Positions 16,554 through 25,071 of a DNA stretch of 64,000 bases are shown in pieces (positions within the stretch are counted from its first letter, which is position 1; the number at the start of each line of letters is the position of its first letter). The notes under the pieces were generated by a model. That model was not told where the DNA came from. It saw only the letters and a program-made list of their open reading frames with translations, and ran no database searches. The DNA is from Labrys sp. KNU-23 (lineage in GTDB: Bacteria > Pseudomonadota > Alphaproteobacteria > Rhizobiales > Labraceae), in assembly GCF_008330945.1 (NCBI RefSeq), contig NZ_CP043488.1:930001-994000 (forward strand), written 5' to 3'. A program made the translations under genes and the position numbers.

Positions 16554-17942
16554 TCAGACGAGCACCGGCCGATCGGGTTGGAACAGATCGGCGAGAATGC
16601 CGAGGGCCCGGGCGAGCTGATCGATGGCAGGAGCCCCAAGACTTATCCGCACGCCGCCCTGCAAAGCGGCAGGATCGGCCATTGCTGCACGCGCCGGCAT
16701 CAGGGCGACCCCGTGCAGGGCAGCGCGGGCGACGAAACGCTCCGCTGCGTCGGCCGGCATCGGCAGCCAGGCATGAAAACCGCCATTGACCTTCAGTGAC
16801 GCCTGCGCGGGCAAGCGTTCGGCGGCGAGGGCCGAGCGTCGGGCAGCGTCCGCGCGGACCGACGCCGCAACCGCTTCCGCTGTCCCGTCCACCAGCCACA
16901 TCTCCATGATTTCTGCCAGGAGCGCCGACGCCGTCGTGCTGCTCGCCTGCAGCCGCGCCTCCGCCTTGGCCATGTGATCGGGCGGGACGACGAGCGCACC
17001 CATGCGAAGACCCGGACTCAAGGCCTTGGAGAGGCCGGTGACATGGAAGGTGCGTTCGGGTGCAAGGGATGCCAGGGGATTGATGCCCTCGGGCGCGAAA
17101 ATGCCGTAGACATCGTCCTCGATAATGGTGACGTCGTGGGTGCGGCACAGGTGGACCAGGGCCTTGCGACGTTCGGCGCCCATCGTCGCCGTCGTCGGAT
17201 TGTGCAGGGTCGGGGTCACATAGAGGACGCGGTGTCGGCCGCAATCGCTACCGAGCGCTTCAGCCAGGGCATCGGGCGTGAGGCCTTCCTCGTCCATCGC
17301 CAGACCGACAGGCTCGAGCCCTGCCTGCCGCGCCACCAGCAGCGCGCCCGGGTAGGTCAGTGCCTCGGTCAGCAAGAGCGTTCCCGGCGGGCAGCTGGTG
17401 GCCATCGCAATGGCGAGGGCGTGCTGGGCGCCATGGCTCAGCAATAGGCAGTCCGGCCTGGCATCGACACCCCCTCTGGCCAGCCAGCGTGCCATCAGGC
17501 GTCGATGCTCCGGGCGGCCCGCGGGATGGCAATAGGCACCGAAGGTGCCGGCGTCGAGGCGCTTCGACAGGGTCGACAACGTGGCCTGCAGCAGCCTGTC
17601 ACTCAGCATCTGCGGTGGGGCGTTGACGCTGAGATCGATCCCGGTCCCTGCCGCGGCCGAGGACCCGGCCACGAACATGCCGCGGCCATGGAGCGACCTG
17701 ACCAGGCCACGCTGCTCCAGCCTGGCATAGGCCTTGGTCACGGTGCCGATCCCGATGCCGAGCCGCCAGGCAAGATCGCGATGGGCCGGCAGGCGGTCGC
17801 CGGCGCCGATCAGGCCGGCGGCAATGTCGTCGGCTAGCGCCGCGGCTAGCCGCTCGAAAGGAGGCCCGTGGCCTTGCGCCAAGCGCGGTATCCAGGGAGA
17901 TGCAAGCTTCACGGCAGGATCATCGATTGTGTCACATGACAC
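16554..17942 (-). CDS. MocR/PdxR-type regulator (GntR-HTH plus aminotransferase domain)
   Basis: 462 residues. An N-terminal GntR winged helix (about 25-95: LADDIAAGLIGAGDRLPAHR, GIGTVTKAYARLEQRG) is fused to a class-I aminotransferase domain (about 110-455) with TLHNPTT, IIEDDVYGIF and the PLP-lysine site TGLSKALSPGLRMG. MocR proteins use PLP as sensor and usually act on a divergent gene; here that is a LysE exporter, suggesting control of amino-acid or amine export. The start is GTG at 17942, inside the operator and without a clear ribosome site; GTG eleven codons later is an alternative. Confidence 0.88.
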   Translation of the reverse strand: MSCDTIDDPAVKLASPWIPRLAQGHGPPFERLAAALADDIAAGLIGAGDRLPAHRDLAWRLGIGIGTVTKAYARLEQRGLVRSLHGRGMFVAGSSAAAGTGIDLSVNAPPQMLSDRLLQATLSTLSKRLDAGTFGAYCHPAGRPEHRRLMARWLARGGVDARPDCLLLSHGAQHALAIAMATSCPPGTLLLTEALTYPGALLVARQAGLEPVGLAMDEEGLTPDALAEALGSDCGRHRVLYVTPTLHNPTTATMGAERRKALVHLCRTHDVTIIEDDVYGIFAPEGINPLASLAPERTFHVTGLSKALSPGLRMGALVVPPDHMAKAEARLQASSTTASALLAEIMEMWLVDGTAEAVAASVRADAARRSALAAERLPAQASLKVNGGFHAWLPMPADAAERFVARAALHGVALMPARAAMADPAALQGGVRISLGAPAIDQLARALGILADLFQPDRPVLV

Positions 17943-17976
17943 TATTGCATATTTTAAAATAGTGTCATGCCACTAT
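17929..17976. promoter_or_regulatory. MocR operator region, repeated GTGTCA/ATAGTG half-sites
   Basis: The divergent gap holds overlapping symmetric elements: GTGTCA-CA-TGACAC (17929-17942); a 12-bp perfect inverted repeat CATGACACTATT (17935-17946) / AATAGTGTCATG (17958-17969); and ATAGTG-6nt-CACTAT (17959-17976). MocR regulators bind arrays of such half-sites. The predicted GTG start of the regulator lies inside it. Confidence 0.7.
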
Positions 17977-18031
17977 GATCCCGTCAATTCTCTGCGGATC
18001 CGACAGCCCCTCCCATGACGCCCGACTTCCC

Positions 18032-18637
18032 ATGACATCCGACCTGCTGATCGCCTTCGTCATCTATGCCTTCGTCACCTCGATCACGCCCGGTCCGAAC
18101 AACACGATGCTGCTGACCTCCGGAGCCAATTACGGTCTCAAGGCCACCATGCCCCATCTTCTGGGCATCAATCTCGGTTTTTGTGTCCTGGTGCTTGCCG
18201 CCGGTTTCGGCATAGGCGGCCTGTTTTCGGCCTTTCCGCTGCTCCACACGCTGTTGCGCTATGGCGGCGCGGCCTACCTGCTTTATCTCGCCTGGAAGAT
18301 CGCCAGGGCGGGCGGGCCGAATGCCGAAGGCGGCCGGGACAGCCCGATGACCTTTTTCCAGGCCGCGGCCTTCCAATGGGTCAATCCAAAGGCCTGGATC
18401 ATGGCGATCGGTGCGATTACCACCTATACGCCGGGCAATGGCTTCTTCGGGAATGTCCTGGCAGTGGCGGCCATCTATGTTCTGGTCAATGCACCCTGCC
18501 TGCTGGTCTGGGCGGCGGCAGGCACCGCTTTGCGTGGTTTCCTGTCGAAACCTCTACGGCTGCGCCTCTTCAACATCGTGATGGCGCTGGCGCTGGTCGC
18601 CTCGCTCTATCCGATCCTGGCTGAGGCAGGGAGCTGA
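18032..18637 (+). CDS. LysE/RhtB family translocator
   Basis: 201 residues from MTSDLLIAFVIYAFV. Six hydrophobic segments, the family motif SITPGPNNTMLLTSGANYG near the N-terminus and FQWVNPKAWIMAIGA in the middle. LysE/RhtB proteins export amino acids (Lys, Arg, Thr, homoserine, Cys) across the inner membrane. Divergent transcription from a MocR regulator with an intervening operator supports PLP- or amino-acid-responsive control. Substrate not determinable. Confidence 0.9.
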   Translation: MTSDLLIAFVIYAFVTSITPGPNNTMLLTSGANYGLKATMPHLLGINLGFCVLVLAAGFGIGGLFSAFPLLHTLLRYGGAAYLLYLAWKIARAGGPNAEGGRDSPMTFFQAAAFQWVNPKAWIMAIGAITTYTPGNGFFGNVLAVAAIYVLVNAPCLLVWAAAGTALRGFLSKPLRLRLFNIVMALALVASLYPILAEAGS

Positions 18638-18663
18638 TCCATGGGCGCATCGAACGCTTCTCG

Positions 18664-18765
18664 TCAGAGGTCGAAGGTGAGATAGTAGGTCACGAAGGAA
18701 AACAGCAAGGCAAGCAGCACACTTTCGAGCATCGGCTTTGCTCCGGTGAAAGAGGTCGTCAACAT
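18664..18765 (-). CDS. Putative small membrane peptide (33 aa)
   Basis: A short ORF ending MLESVLLALLFSFVTYYLTFDL, a single transmembrane helix. The ATG at 18765 gives 33 residues; the internal ATG at 18732 gives 22 and has CCGGAG upstream. It lies alone between LysE and the RibD-like gene. Hydrophobic composition and a candidate ribosome site make it plausible; no homologue is recalled. Confidence 0.3.
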   Translation of the reverse strand: MLTTSFTGAKPMLESVLLALLFSFVTYYLTFDL

Positions 18766-18885
18766 GCGCGCACTGCCTTAAGCTGCGATTTCCATTTGTT
18801 TCGCCGTGAAGGCGATATCGCGGCATTTCCCGGTCGCCTGCCCACGATGTCCCAGCCATGGCAAGGCGCGGCTTCCCCCGGCAAA

Positions 18886-19500
18886 TCACGAAGGGCCGTA
18901 GGTTGCGAATGTGGGCGTTCCTGCCTTCTCGTAGACCTGGATCGTGAGACCGGCCGGCGTCATCTCGGTCTTCACTGGCTTGAATCCCAGAGGCTGCCCA
19001 CCCTCCCTGAAGAGCTTGCGGCCCTGTCCCAGCACGACCGGAGCGACCATGAGCCTGCATTCGTCCACCAGCCCAGCCGCCAGCAGCGAATAGGCGAGCC
19101 GCCCGCTGCCATGGATCTGGAGCTCGCGGCCGGGCCTTGCCTTCAATTGTGCAACGCTGCCGAGAATGTCACCGGACAGGATGGTCGAAGGCGCCCATGC
19201 GGCCTGCTCGAGCGAGTTCGAAGCCACATATTTCGGGGCGCCGTTCAACTTGCTGGCCACGAGATCGTTGGGATCATCCATCTTCGGCCAATCGCGTGCG
19301 AAGCTCTCATAGGTGCGGCGACCGAACAGGAAGCCATCGGCCTCAGCGACCCAGGCGGTTACCGAGCGCATCAAGGCATCATCGATGAAGGGCACGAACC
19401 AGCCGCCACGGGTAAAGCCATCCGTCGTGTCTTCATCGGGACCTCCCGGCCCCTGATACACACCGTCGAGGGACAGGAATTCCATCAATACCAGTTTCAT
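18886..19500 (-). CDS. Dihydrofolate reductase family (RibD C-terminal) protein
   Basis: 204 residues from MKLVLMEFLSLDGV, with AAAGGTGACGTC upstream. Motifs of the RibD_C/DHFR-like fold: FLSLDGVYQGPGG, FLFGRRTYESFA, KYVASNSLE, LQIHGSGRLAYSLL, VDECRLMVAPVVLGQGRKLF. This family comprises stand-alone NADPH-dependent reductases of mostly unknown substrate (yyaP/yoaH-like), not folate DHFR itself. Cytosolic. The upstream gap contains an AT-rich stretch with repeated GGGCTTA-like words. Confidence 0.88.
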   Translation of the reverse strand: MKLVLMEFLSLDGVYQGPGGPDEDTTDGFTRGGWFVPFIDDALMRSVTAWVAEADGFLFGRRTYESFARDWPKMDDPNDLVASKLNGAPKYVASNSLEQAAWAPSTILSGDILGSVAQLKARPGRELQIHGSGRLAYSLLAAGLVDECRLMVAPVVLGQGRKLFREGGQPLGFKPVKTEMTPAGLTIQVYEKAGTPTFATYGPS

Positions 19501-20145
19501 GACGTCACCTTTCTTGCGGCTCGATTGCCACGGCATTCCGGAGCAAATGCCAGGGGCATTTACTTATCCCAGGGGCTAACTATCAGTCCTCAACACTTAG
19601 CGCAAGGGCTTAGTTTATGCCCGTGACGAGACATTCCGGTGACGAGTGGGCAGGGCAGCCGGATTATTGGAACTTGGTTTCCCTCAGGTCGAAAAAGCCC
19701 TTGCGATCGACCACGCCGATCAGCAGTTGCAATTCCGTAGCCGCAGCGGAGGCCACGATGATGTCCCCGGCGGTCGCCATGCGCACCATTGGCTGAATAT
19801 CCTGATCCTCACGTCATGAGGTGAGGCCCATCCTGGCCCCAGGCCTGTCTGACGGCGAGGCAGGCGCCTCATGGCGGCAGCTTCGGGCAGGAGAAGCTCT
19901 CTCATGTCGTCCGGGCGCGAGGCGCTGCAAGCTTCTTGCTTGCCTCAACCTGGATGACGTCGGGCCAGGAAATACAGAGCGCCGTGGAAGCGAGTGCTCC
20001 ACGGCGCAATTGATCGATTGTGTCCGGGTGAAAGCGTTTCCAGCTCCCACCCTTCATGTCGGCAGGTCCTGCGATCCGTGAGGGATCGCCGCGAGCCACA
20101 GAGGCTACAAGATGCCTCCAGCCACCATGACCCTCGCCGGTCCTC
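19501..20145. other. Long intergenic region, mostly unassigned
   Basis: About 645 bases between two minus-strand genes. Near 19560-19620 is an AT-rich stretch likely to hold the promoter of the RibD-like gene. A 41-codon ORF (19664-19789) is listed separately. CATGAGG near 19817 and CCTCATG near 19866 form a loose inverted pair. I see nothing else that I can support. Confidence 0.4.
19664..19789 (-). CDS. Small hypothetical ORF (41 aa), possibly a gene remnant
   Basis: The translation starts MVRMATAGDIIVASAAATEL and ends GFFDLRETKFQ. It has protein-like composition and GAGGATCAGGA upstream, unlike the Arg-rich shadows around it. It may be a real small protein or the C-terminal remnant of a larger gene whose 5' part was lost. 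I do not recognise the family. Confidence 0.3.
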   Translation of the reverse strand: MVRMATAGDIIVASAAATELQLLIGVVDRKGFFDLRETKFQ

Positions 20146-20940
20146 CTATTGAGCGTCGATGCGCTGGCCGATATGAGCGATGGCCTGCTGATAGACGGAG
20201 GCGGCATTCCAGGCCTGGATGGCCGAGAAATTCGGCTCGCCCGGCTGGTAGCCCTGGCCGGCGCTCCAGCCGTGACCCTTCAGATAGTTGGCGGTCGAAT
20301 CGAGGGCACCGGCCGCCGTGTCGAGATTGCCGACGCCATATTGCAGCACGGTCTTGGGCATGAACTGGGTCTGGCCCACTTCGCCATGCATGGAACCGCG
20401 GGTTTGCGCCGTGAAGCGGCCGCTGTCGACCAGCTTGAGCGCGGCGTAGAGCTGGTCGGTGAAGAATTCGGGCCGGCGGCAATCATAGGCAAGCGTCGCC
20501 ACCGAGGAGAGCATGTTCTGGTTGCCCTTGACGGCACCGAAGCCCGACTCCATGCCCCAGATCGCCAGCAGCGGTCCCGGGGGAACGCCGTACCGGCGCT
20601 CGATATTGGCAAACAGCGCGCCTTGGGATTTCTTGAGCTGGCGCCCGCGCGCGACGATCGTATTGCCGCCACGCTTGGCAAGGAACTGATCCAGGGACAG
20701 CTTGAAGCTCTTCAGGCCGCGATCGGCGTTGATGGTGGCTGTGGCGTAATGGGTGCTCATCAGCGCGGCGATGCCGGCCTGACCGACACCCTTGGCGCGT
20801 GCCTCGGCTGAAAACTCCTGCTTCCATGCTTCATAGCCGGATGCATTCTTGCCGCATTGAGCAGCATGGGCTCCGCCTGAAAGCTGGAACAGGCTCAAGA
20901 CCGCTCCGGCCAGTGCCGCTACATGTATCCTCGTGCTCAT
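20146..20940 (-). CDS. Lytic murein transglycosylase (MltB/SLT_2 type)
   Basis: 264 residues from MSTRIHVAALAGAVL, a signal peptide ending SGGAHA. The SLT_2 domain follows: FSAEARAKGVGQAGIAALM, LLAIWGMESGFGAVKG with the catalytic Glu in MESGFG, LAYDCRRPEFFTDQLYAAL and GEVGQTQFMPKTVLQYG. It cleaves the MurNAc-GlcNAc bond of peptidoglycan with 1,6-anhydro product, in the periplasm. It has no lipobox, so it is soluble, unlike E. coli MltB, and it lacks a C-terminal peptidoglycan-binding domain. Confidence 0.9.
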   Translation of the reverse strand: MSTRIHVAALAGAVLSLFQLSGGAHAAQCGKNASGYEAWKQEFSAEARAKGVGQAGIAALMSTHYATATINADRGLKSFKLSLDQFLAKRGGNTIVARGRQLKKSQGALFANIERRYGVPPGPLLAIWGMESGFGAVKGNQNMLSSVATLAYDCRRPEFFTDQLYAALKLVDSGRFTAQTRGSMHGEVGQTQFMPKTVLQYGVGNLDTAAGALDSTANYLKGHGWSAGQGYQPGEPNFSAIQAWNAASVYQQAIAHIGQRIDAQ

Positions 20941-21334
20941 TCCAATCCCTTTTTTGAGAACATCCAGGCTGTCGGCGACTACAGCAGTGACGCGGGGGCA
21001 AGTCAATCGATGCAGAACGGTGCCCACATCTGGCTTTCGATTTTGGGTTTACGAAGCGGCCAAATGTGATGTGTCCGGCGTTGTCGGCCGAGCATTGGGC
21101 AGGCGTAGTTGCGCTATCGGAACCTGGTGGGCGAACGGCCTGGCCGAGCCCGATGCGTTTTGATGCGGCAGACCCTTCGCCTTCGGAGGGCGGTGATCTG
21201 GTTTGCAAAAACATCATGGAGGAGGAATTGCGATCTGCTCACATCGACATTCTGTTCTAACCTCTTGTTTCGATGTACTTTCTCATAACCAAGAAGCCTA
21301 TCAACTTTTCCGGAAAATGGTTTAGATTGCAGCC
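20941..21334. other. Divergent intergenic region, no gene seen
   Basis: Between the transglycosylase and YigZ genes. No protein-like ORF; a short CCTTCG/CGGAGG stem near 21172-21190 is the only structure. Presumably it holds two divergent promoters. Confidence 0.4.
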
Positions 21335-21949
21335 ATGCCGGATTTGTTCAGTCTTGAAAAAGTCGAGACCTTCAGACAGGAGGTCAAGAAAAGCCGCTTT
21401 CTGGCGACAGCCGCTCCCGTCACGGGTGAAGAGGCCGCCAAGGCTTTCATCAGGGACCATTCCGATCCAACGGCCAATCACAATTGCTGGGCTTGGCGCG
21501 TCGGTCCGCTCTACCGCTTCAACGATGATGGCGAGCCCAGCGGCACGGCAGGCAAGCCGATCCTGCAGGCGATCGACGGCCAGGCCCTGGATGGTGTCGC
21601 CGTCGTAGTCACGCGCTGGTTCGGTGGCGTACTGCTCGGCAGCGGCGGCTTGATCCGGGCCTATGGCGGTACCGCCGCATCCTGCCTGCGGGCGGCCGAA
21701 AAACGGCCAATCATCGCGCGGGTGGAAGCGCGCATTGTCTGTGCCTTTACCGATCTGGCGCTGGTGCAGGCACGCTTGTCCGCCCATGAGGCGGTGCAGG
21801 TTCTCGCCCAGGACTACACCGCGACGGGGGCCGAATTTGTCGCGGCGATCCACAAGCAACATCTGGCGGATGTCCGGCAGATGGTGGCCGATGTCACCAG
21901 CGGCCGCGCCATGCTGTCCATTGCAACGCAGGACGAACCTTCGGCGTAG
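21335..21949 (+). CDS. YigZ/IMPACT family protein
   Basis: 204 residues, start MPDLFSLEKVETF. It has the UPF0029/IMPACT N-terminal domain with NHNCWAWRVG, RFNDDGEPSGTAGKPIL, VVVTRWFGGVLLGSGGLIRAYG, the defining YigZ signature, and a shorter C-terminal domain (about 140-195, DUF1949-like). YigZ proteins are cytosolic and of uncertain function; eukaryotic IMPACT modulates GCN2-dependent translation control. Confidence 0.93.
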   Translation: MPDLFSLEKVETFRQEVKKSRFLATAAPVTGEEAAKAFIRDHSDPTANHNCWAWRVGPLYRFNDDGEPSGTAGKPILQAIDGQALDGVAVVVTRWFGGVLLGSGGLIRAYGGTAASCLRAAEKRPIIARVEARIVCAFTDLALVQARLSAHEAVQVLAQDYTATGAEFVAAIHKQHLADVRQMVADVTSGRAMLSIATQDEPSA

Positions 21950-21971
21950 CGTCCGGTCGATGCCGTGATGC

Positions 21972-22517
21972 CTATTCCCGGTCTTCTGCCCCGCGCCTAG
22001 TTTCGCTTTTTTCCTTGCGGGGCTCAGCTGGACTTTCCCGTTCGACGCTGACGGACAGCTTTTGATAGACACCAAGGCCGACGATCATCGCGGTGCCGCC
22101 GAAGAGCAGGAGTGCCGGATAGAGCAATTGCTCAGGGCTTTGCTTGGCTACCTTGAACACCGTCACCAGGGCCTCGAGGAAAACCGCGATCACGATGGCC
22201 GACATGAACTTGGTCAGGCTGCGACGTGCCTCCACGGCGTTGCGCATTTCGTGGGCGCGCAGCACCTCCTCCTCGAGGAAATAGCGCGCCACGTCGAAAA
22301 CCGCGACGCCGACGACCACAAAGCCGATTGAATCGAGCAGCGTGTTGTCGAACTGGCCATCGGAATAGGCGGCGCGGAAAACCCGGACCCCGGCGATCGC
22401 CACAAGGCCGCCTGCCAACGCCATCAGGCAGATACTGGCTACGGTAAAGACGAGCCGAGATATGGCTTCCATGGGCCCCCGCAAAGTCTCATCCATCAGC
22501 CTCGACAAAGGCTGCAC
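21972..22517 (-). CDS. Conserved small integral membrane protein
   Basis: 181 residues. Four hydrophobic segments (about 18-45, 60-82, 107-128, 135-155) with SIGFVVVGVAVFDVARYFLEEEVLR and a charged C-terminal tail rich in E/R/K. Similar proteins are common in Rhizobiales as 'membrane protein' or, without good basis, 'general glycosylation pathway protein'. Function unknown. It is convergent with YigZ, and its stop is 22 bases from that of YigZ. Confidence 0.7.
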   Translation of the reverse strand: MQPLSRLMDETLRGPMEAISRLVFTVASICLMALAGGLVAIAGVRVFRAAYSDGQFDNTLLDSIGFVVVGVAVFDVARYFLEEEVLRAHEMRNAVEARRSLTKFMSAIVIAVFLEALVTVFKVAKQSPEQLLYPALLLFGGTAMIVGLGVYQKLSVSVERESPAEPRKEKSETRRGAEDRE

Positions 22518-22623
22518 GGCTCTGGAAGATCGAGCTGCCGGATAGGATCTAGGGCTGTTTCCATCGCGATTTCAATAGCAACTCCCGGCCGAAGGTTGGC
22601 CGGGAGGCCTGTGCTTCCTCATT

Positions 22624-23979
22624 TCAGTCGGCGACCAGGAACCAGGAACGGCGCGCGAAGCTGAGGCCCACCGTATAGATGCAGAAAGCGGCCACGGCCG
22701 TTGCCGGTGCCGACAGCTCCGCATAGGCGCCACCGAACAGGTGCAGGCCGATGCCGATGGCCGCGCCGGCGAACCAGGCGACCAGACCAAGCGGGTTGAA
22801 GGCCGGCACATGGCTCGAGCGGTACTCGATGGTGTCGCCGGCCAGGCGGCGGTAGCGATCGCTGAGGATATGAGCCATGGCCACGGCAACCCAGGCCACC
22901 ACGAAGATGCCCTGATAGGCGAGGGCCTGCAGCAGATAGGCGAAGACATCGGCCAGCATCAGGAGATAGACGATCAGGCCGACGACGACGGCCCAGCCGA
23001 TGCGCCCGAAAGGCAGCTTGCCGAAGAGCTGAACCAGGGCCTCCATGTTGACGGCAGCGAGATAGTAGTTGGCCGTGTTGATGCGCGTCTGCGTGACCCA
23101 GACGAAGAGCAGGCCCCACACGCCCATCAGCTTGAGCAAAGCGAGCAGGACGGTCACTTCGCTGACGGTGCCGAGATCGGGAACGGTGCCGATCATGAAC
23201 ATGCCGAACAGGCCGCTGACCAGGAACACCATGACATAGAAGGGCATGCCGAAATTGAAGAAGGCGTGATAGCCGGCGTCCTCCTGCCGCCCGAAGCGGG
23301 CATAGTCGAAGGTGAACATCATGAGCACCCACACGCCCATGTAATAGACGAAGCAGGACCACCAGCCGCCAGCCGGCGTGCCCCCGGCCGGGCCGAGATT
23401 GAGCCATTTGTCGCTATAACCGTATTCGGCAATGGCCAGACCGACGGCGACGACGAGCCCGAGGATGTAGAAGGGCAGCAGCACGCCGTTGAACTTGTCG
23501 AGCCATGTCTGGATGCTGCCGAAGATCAGCGGCACCGAGTAGAGCACCACGATCAGGGCCGCGATCGCATAGGACACGGACGGAAAGATGGTGTGGATGC
23601 CAACCGCGATCACCGATCCTTCGAACACGGCATAGTAGATCGCGGTGGCACAGAAAATCAGCGTCGCCAACCCCGCGCCGACATTGCCGAACAGCACGCG
23701 CGAGAACAGGGCGACGGACAGGCCGGTGCGAATGGCAAAGCGGCTGAGCACGGCGTTGATCAGGCCATAGGCGATCACCGACATGATCATGCCGATGATG
23801 GCGTTGCGGGTGCCGAAGCCGAGGGCCAGGGCAGCGCCGACAACGATATAGAACACGGCGCTGCATACGGCCCACCAGGCCATGGTCAGGGCCATTCTGG
23901 GCATGCGGGCATCGGGCGGAACGGCCCGGTTGGAATAATCGAGCGTGTCGGCTTCGGCGGCCGCGACGGTGCCTGCCAT
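22624..23979 (-). CDS. NCS1-type permease (cytosine/hydantoin/allantoin class)
   Basis: 451 residues, about 12 transmembrane segments. N-terminal DTLDYSNRAVPPDARMPR, then FYIVVGAALALGFGTRNAIIG, FCATAIYYAVFEGSVIA and TRINTANYYLAAVNMEAL, the NCS1 pattern. Members are Na+- or H+-coupled importers of nucleobases, hydantoins, allantoin, thiamine or related lactams. It is the last gene of the operon PxpA-BCCP-biotin carboxylase-PxpB-PxpC, 114 bases after PxpC, so it probably imports the cyclic amide that those enzymes open. Confidence 0.85.
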   Translation of the reverse strand: MAGTVAAAEADTLDYSNRAVPPDARMPRMALTMAWWAVCSAVFYIVVGAALALGFGTRNAIIGMIMSVIAYGLINAVLSRFAIRTGLSVALFSRVLFGNVGAGLATLIFCATAIYYAVFEGSVIAVGIHTIFPSVSYAIAALIVVLYSVPLIFGSIQTWLDKFNGVLLPFYILGLVVAVGLAIAEYGYSDKWLNLGPAGGTPAGGWWSCFVYYMGVWVLMMFTFDYARFGRQEDAGYHAFFNFGMPFYVMVFLVSGLFGMFMIGTVPDLGTVSEVTVLLALLKLMGVWGLLFVWVTQTRINTANYYLAAVNMEALVQLFGKLPFGRIGWAVVVGLIVYLLMLADVFAYLLQALAYQGIFVVAWVAVAMAHILSDRYRRLAGDTIEYRSSHVPAFNPLGLVAWFAGAAIGIGLHLFGGAYAELSAPATAVAAFCIYTVGLSFARRSWFLVAD

Positions 23980-24093
23980 GATGGTTCCCCTCTCAGTGGT
24001 TCGATCGATGTCGTGCTTGGATGGTGATGTTTTTGGATGTCTTGGGTCGGCGGCCTTTTTGGCCGCTTCGACCGGGAGCTAGAGCAAAGGGTT

Positions 24094-25071
24094 CTAGCTG
24101 GAGGCCAGCACCGCCCGGATGCAGGCCAGCAACGTTGCGCGTTCGGCGCGTGCCGCCAGGGCCGTGGCCATGTCGACCTCGACGAATTGCGTCGGCGTGT
24201 TGGGCTGCATCTGGCCGATCAGGTCCATGTCGGCCGAGATCACGGTTCCCAGCATGAAATAGCCGCCACCGGACACGGCGTCGCGATGCAGGATGATCGG
24301 CTCGGTACCGCTCGGCACCTGGATCGAGCCATAGGGATAGCAGCTGTCGACGATGTTGGAGGGATCCGATCCCGCGCCGAAGGGCGGCTCCCGCTCGACG
24401 AAGTGCAGCGGACGCCCGCCCCGGAAGCGATAGCCCATGCGGTCGGCTTCCGGCGCGACCTTCCATTGGTCTTCGAAAAAGGCGCGTCCCGACTGCTCCT
24501 GGACGCGGTGCCAATAGAGGCCCGGCAGGACGCGAAGCTGCGCCGGTGTGCCAGGACGGCGGCGCAAGGGCTCGGGCACGCTACGCCCTTCCCTGACCGC
24601 GCCCGCTTCGCCGATGGCGAGTTCGTCGCCCTTGGCCAAGGCGCGGCCCTTATGGCCGCCGAGAGCGCCGATCACATAGGTCGATCGGCTGCCGAGCGCC
24701 AGGGGAACGTCGAAGCCGCCGGCGACGGCGATATAGATGCGCGCACCCGCCTTGAGAAAGCCGAAGCTGAGGGTTTGGCCGGCCTTGACGCTGAGGGCGG
24801 TCCAGGAGGGCTGCTCGACCCCGCCGATCTTGATGGGCATCTCGCCGCCGGTGATGGCGATCGTCGCATCCTTGGTGAATTCGAGTTCGGGCCCGAGGAA
24901 GACGGCCTCCAGGCAGGCAGCTCCCTCTCCATTGCCGACCAGGAGATTGGCGGCACGCAGGGCGAGCCGGTCCATCGCTCCGCCAACGGGAATGCCGAGA
25001 TGGAAATAGCCCGGCCGGCCGAGATCCTGGATGGTGGTGGACAGGCCGGGATTGAGGACCTTAACGCCCAT
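24094..25071 (-). CDS. pxpC: 5-oxoprolinase subunit C / biotin-dependent carboxyltransferase family
   Basis: 325 residues, MGVKVLNPGLSTTIQDLG. Motifs DLGRPGYFHLGIPVGGAMD, ANLLVGNGEGAACLEAVF, IAVAGGFDVPLALGSRST, ADRMGYRFRGGRP and DAVSGGGYFMLG define the KipA/PxpC family, homologous to half of the urea-amidolyase carboxyltransferase. With PxpA and PxpB it forms the ATP-dependent bacterial 5-oxoprolinase. It overlaps PxpB by 11 bases. The biotin carboxylase and BCCP in the same operon raise the alternative that this pair acts as a true biotin-dependent carboxyltransferase. Confidence 0.88.
   Translation of the reverse strand: MGVKVLNPGLSTTIQDLGRPGYFHLGIPVGGAMDRLALRAANLLVGNGEGAACLEAVFLGPELEFTKDATIAITGGEMPIKIGGVEQPSWTALSVKAGQTLSFGFLKAGARIYIAVAGGFDVPLALGSRSTYVIGALGGHKGRALAKGDELAIGEAGAVREGRSVPEPLRRRPGTPAQLRVLPGLYWHRVQEQSGRAFFEDQWKVAPEADRMGYRFRGGRPLHFVEREPPFGAGSDPSNIVDSCYPYGSIQVPSGTEPIILHRDAVSGGGYFMLGTVISADMDLIGQMQPNTPTQFVEVDMATALAARAERATLLACIRAVLASS

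Noticed and set aside
22741..24027. A 428-codon plus-strand frame opposite the NCS1 permease
   Set aside because: Composition (E/H/D/G) is that of antisense to a membrane protein; no start context or domain.
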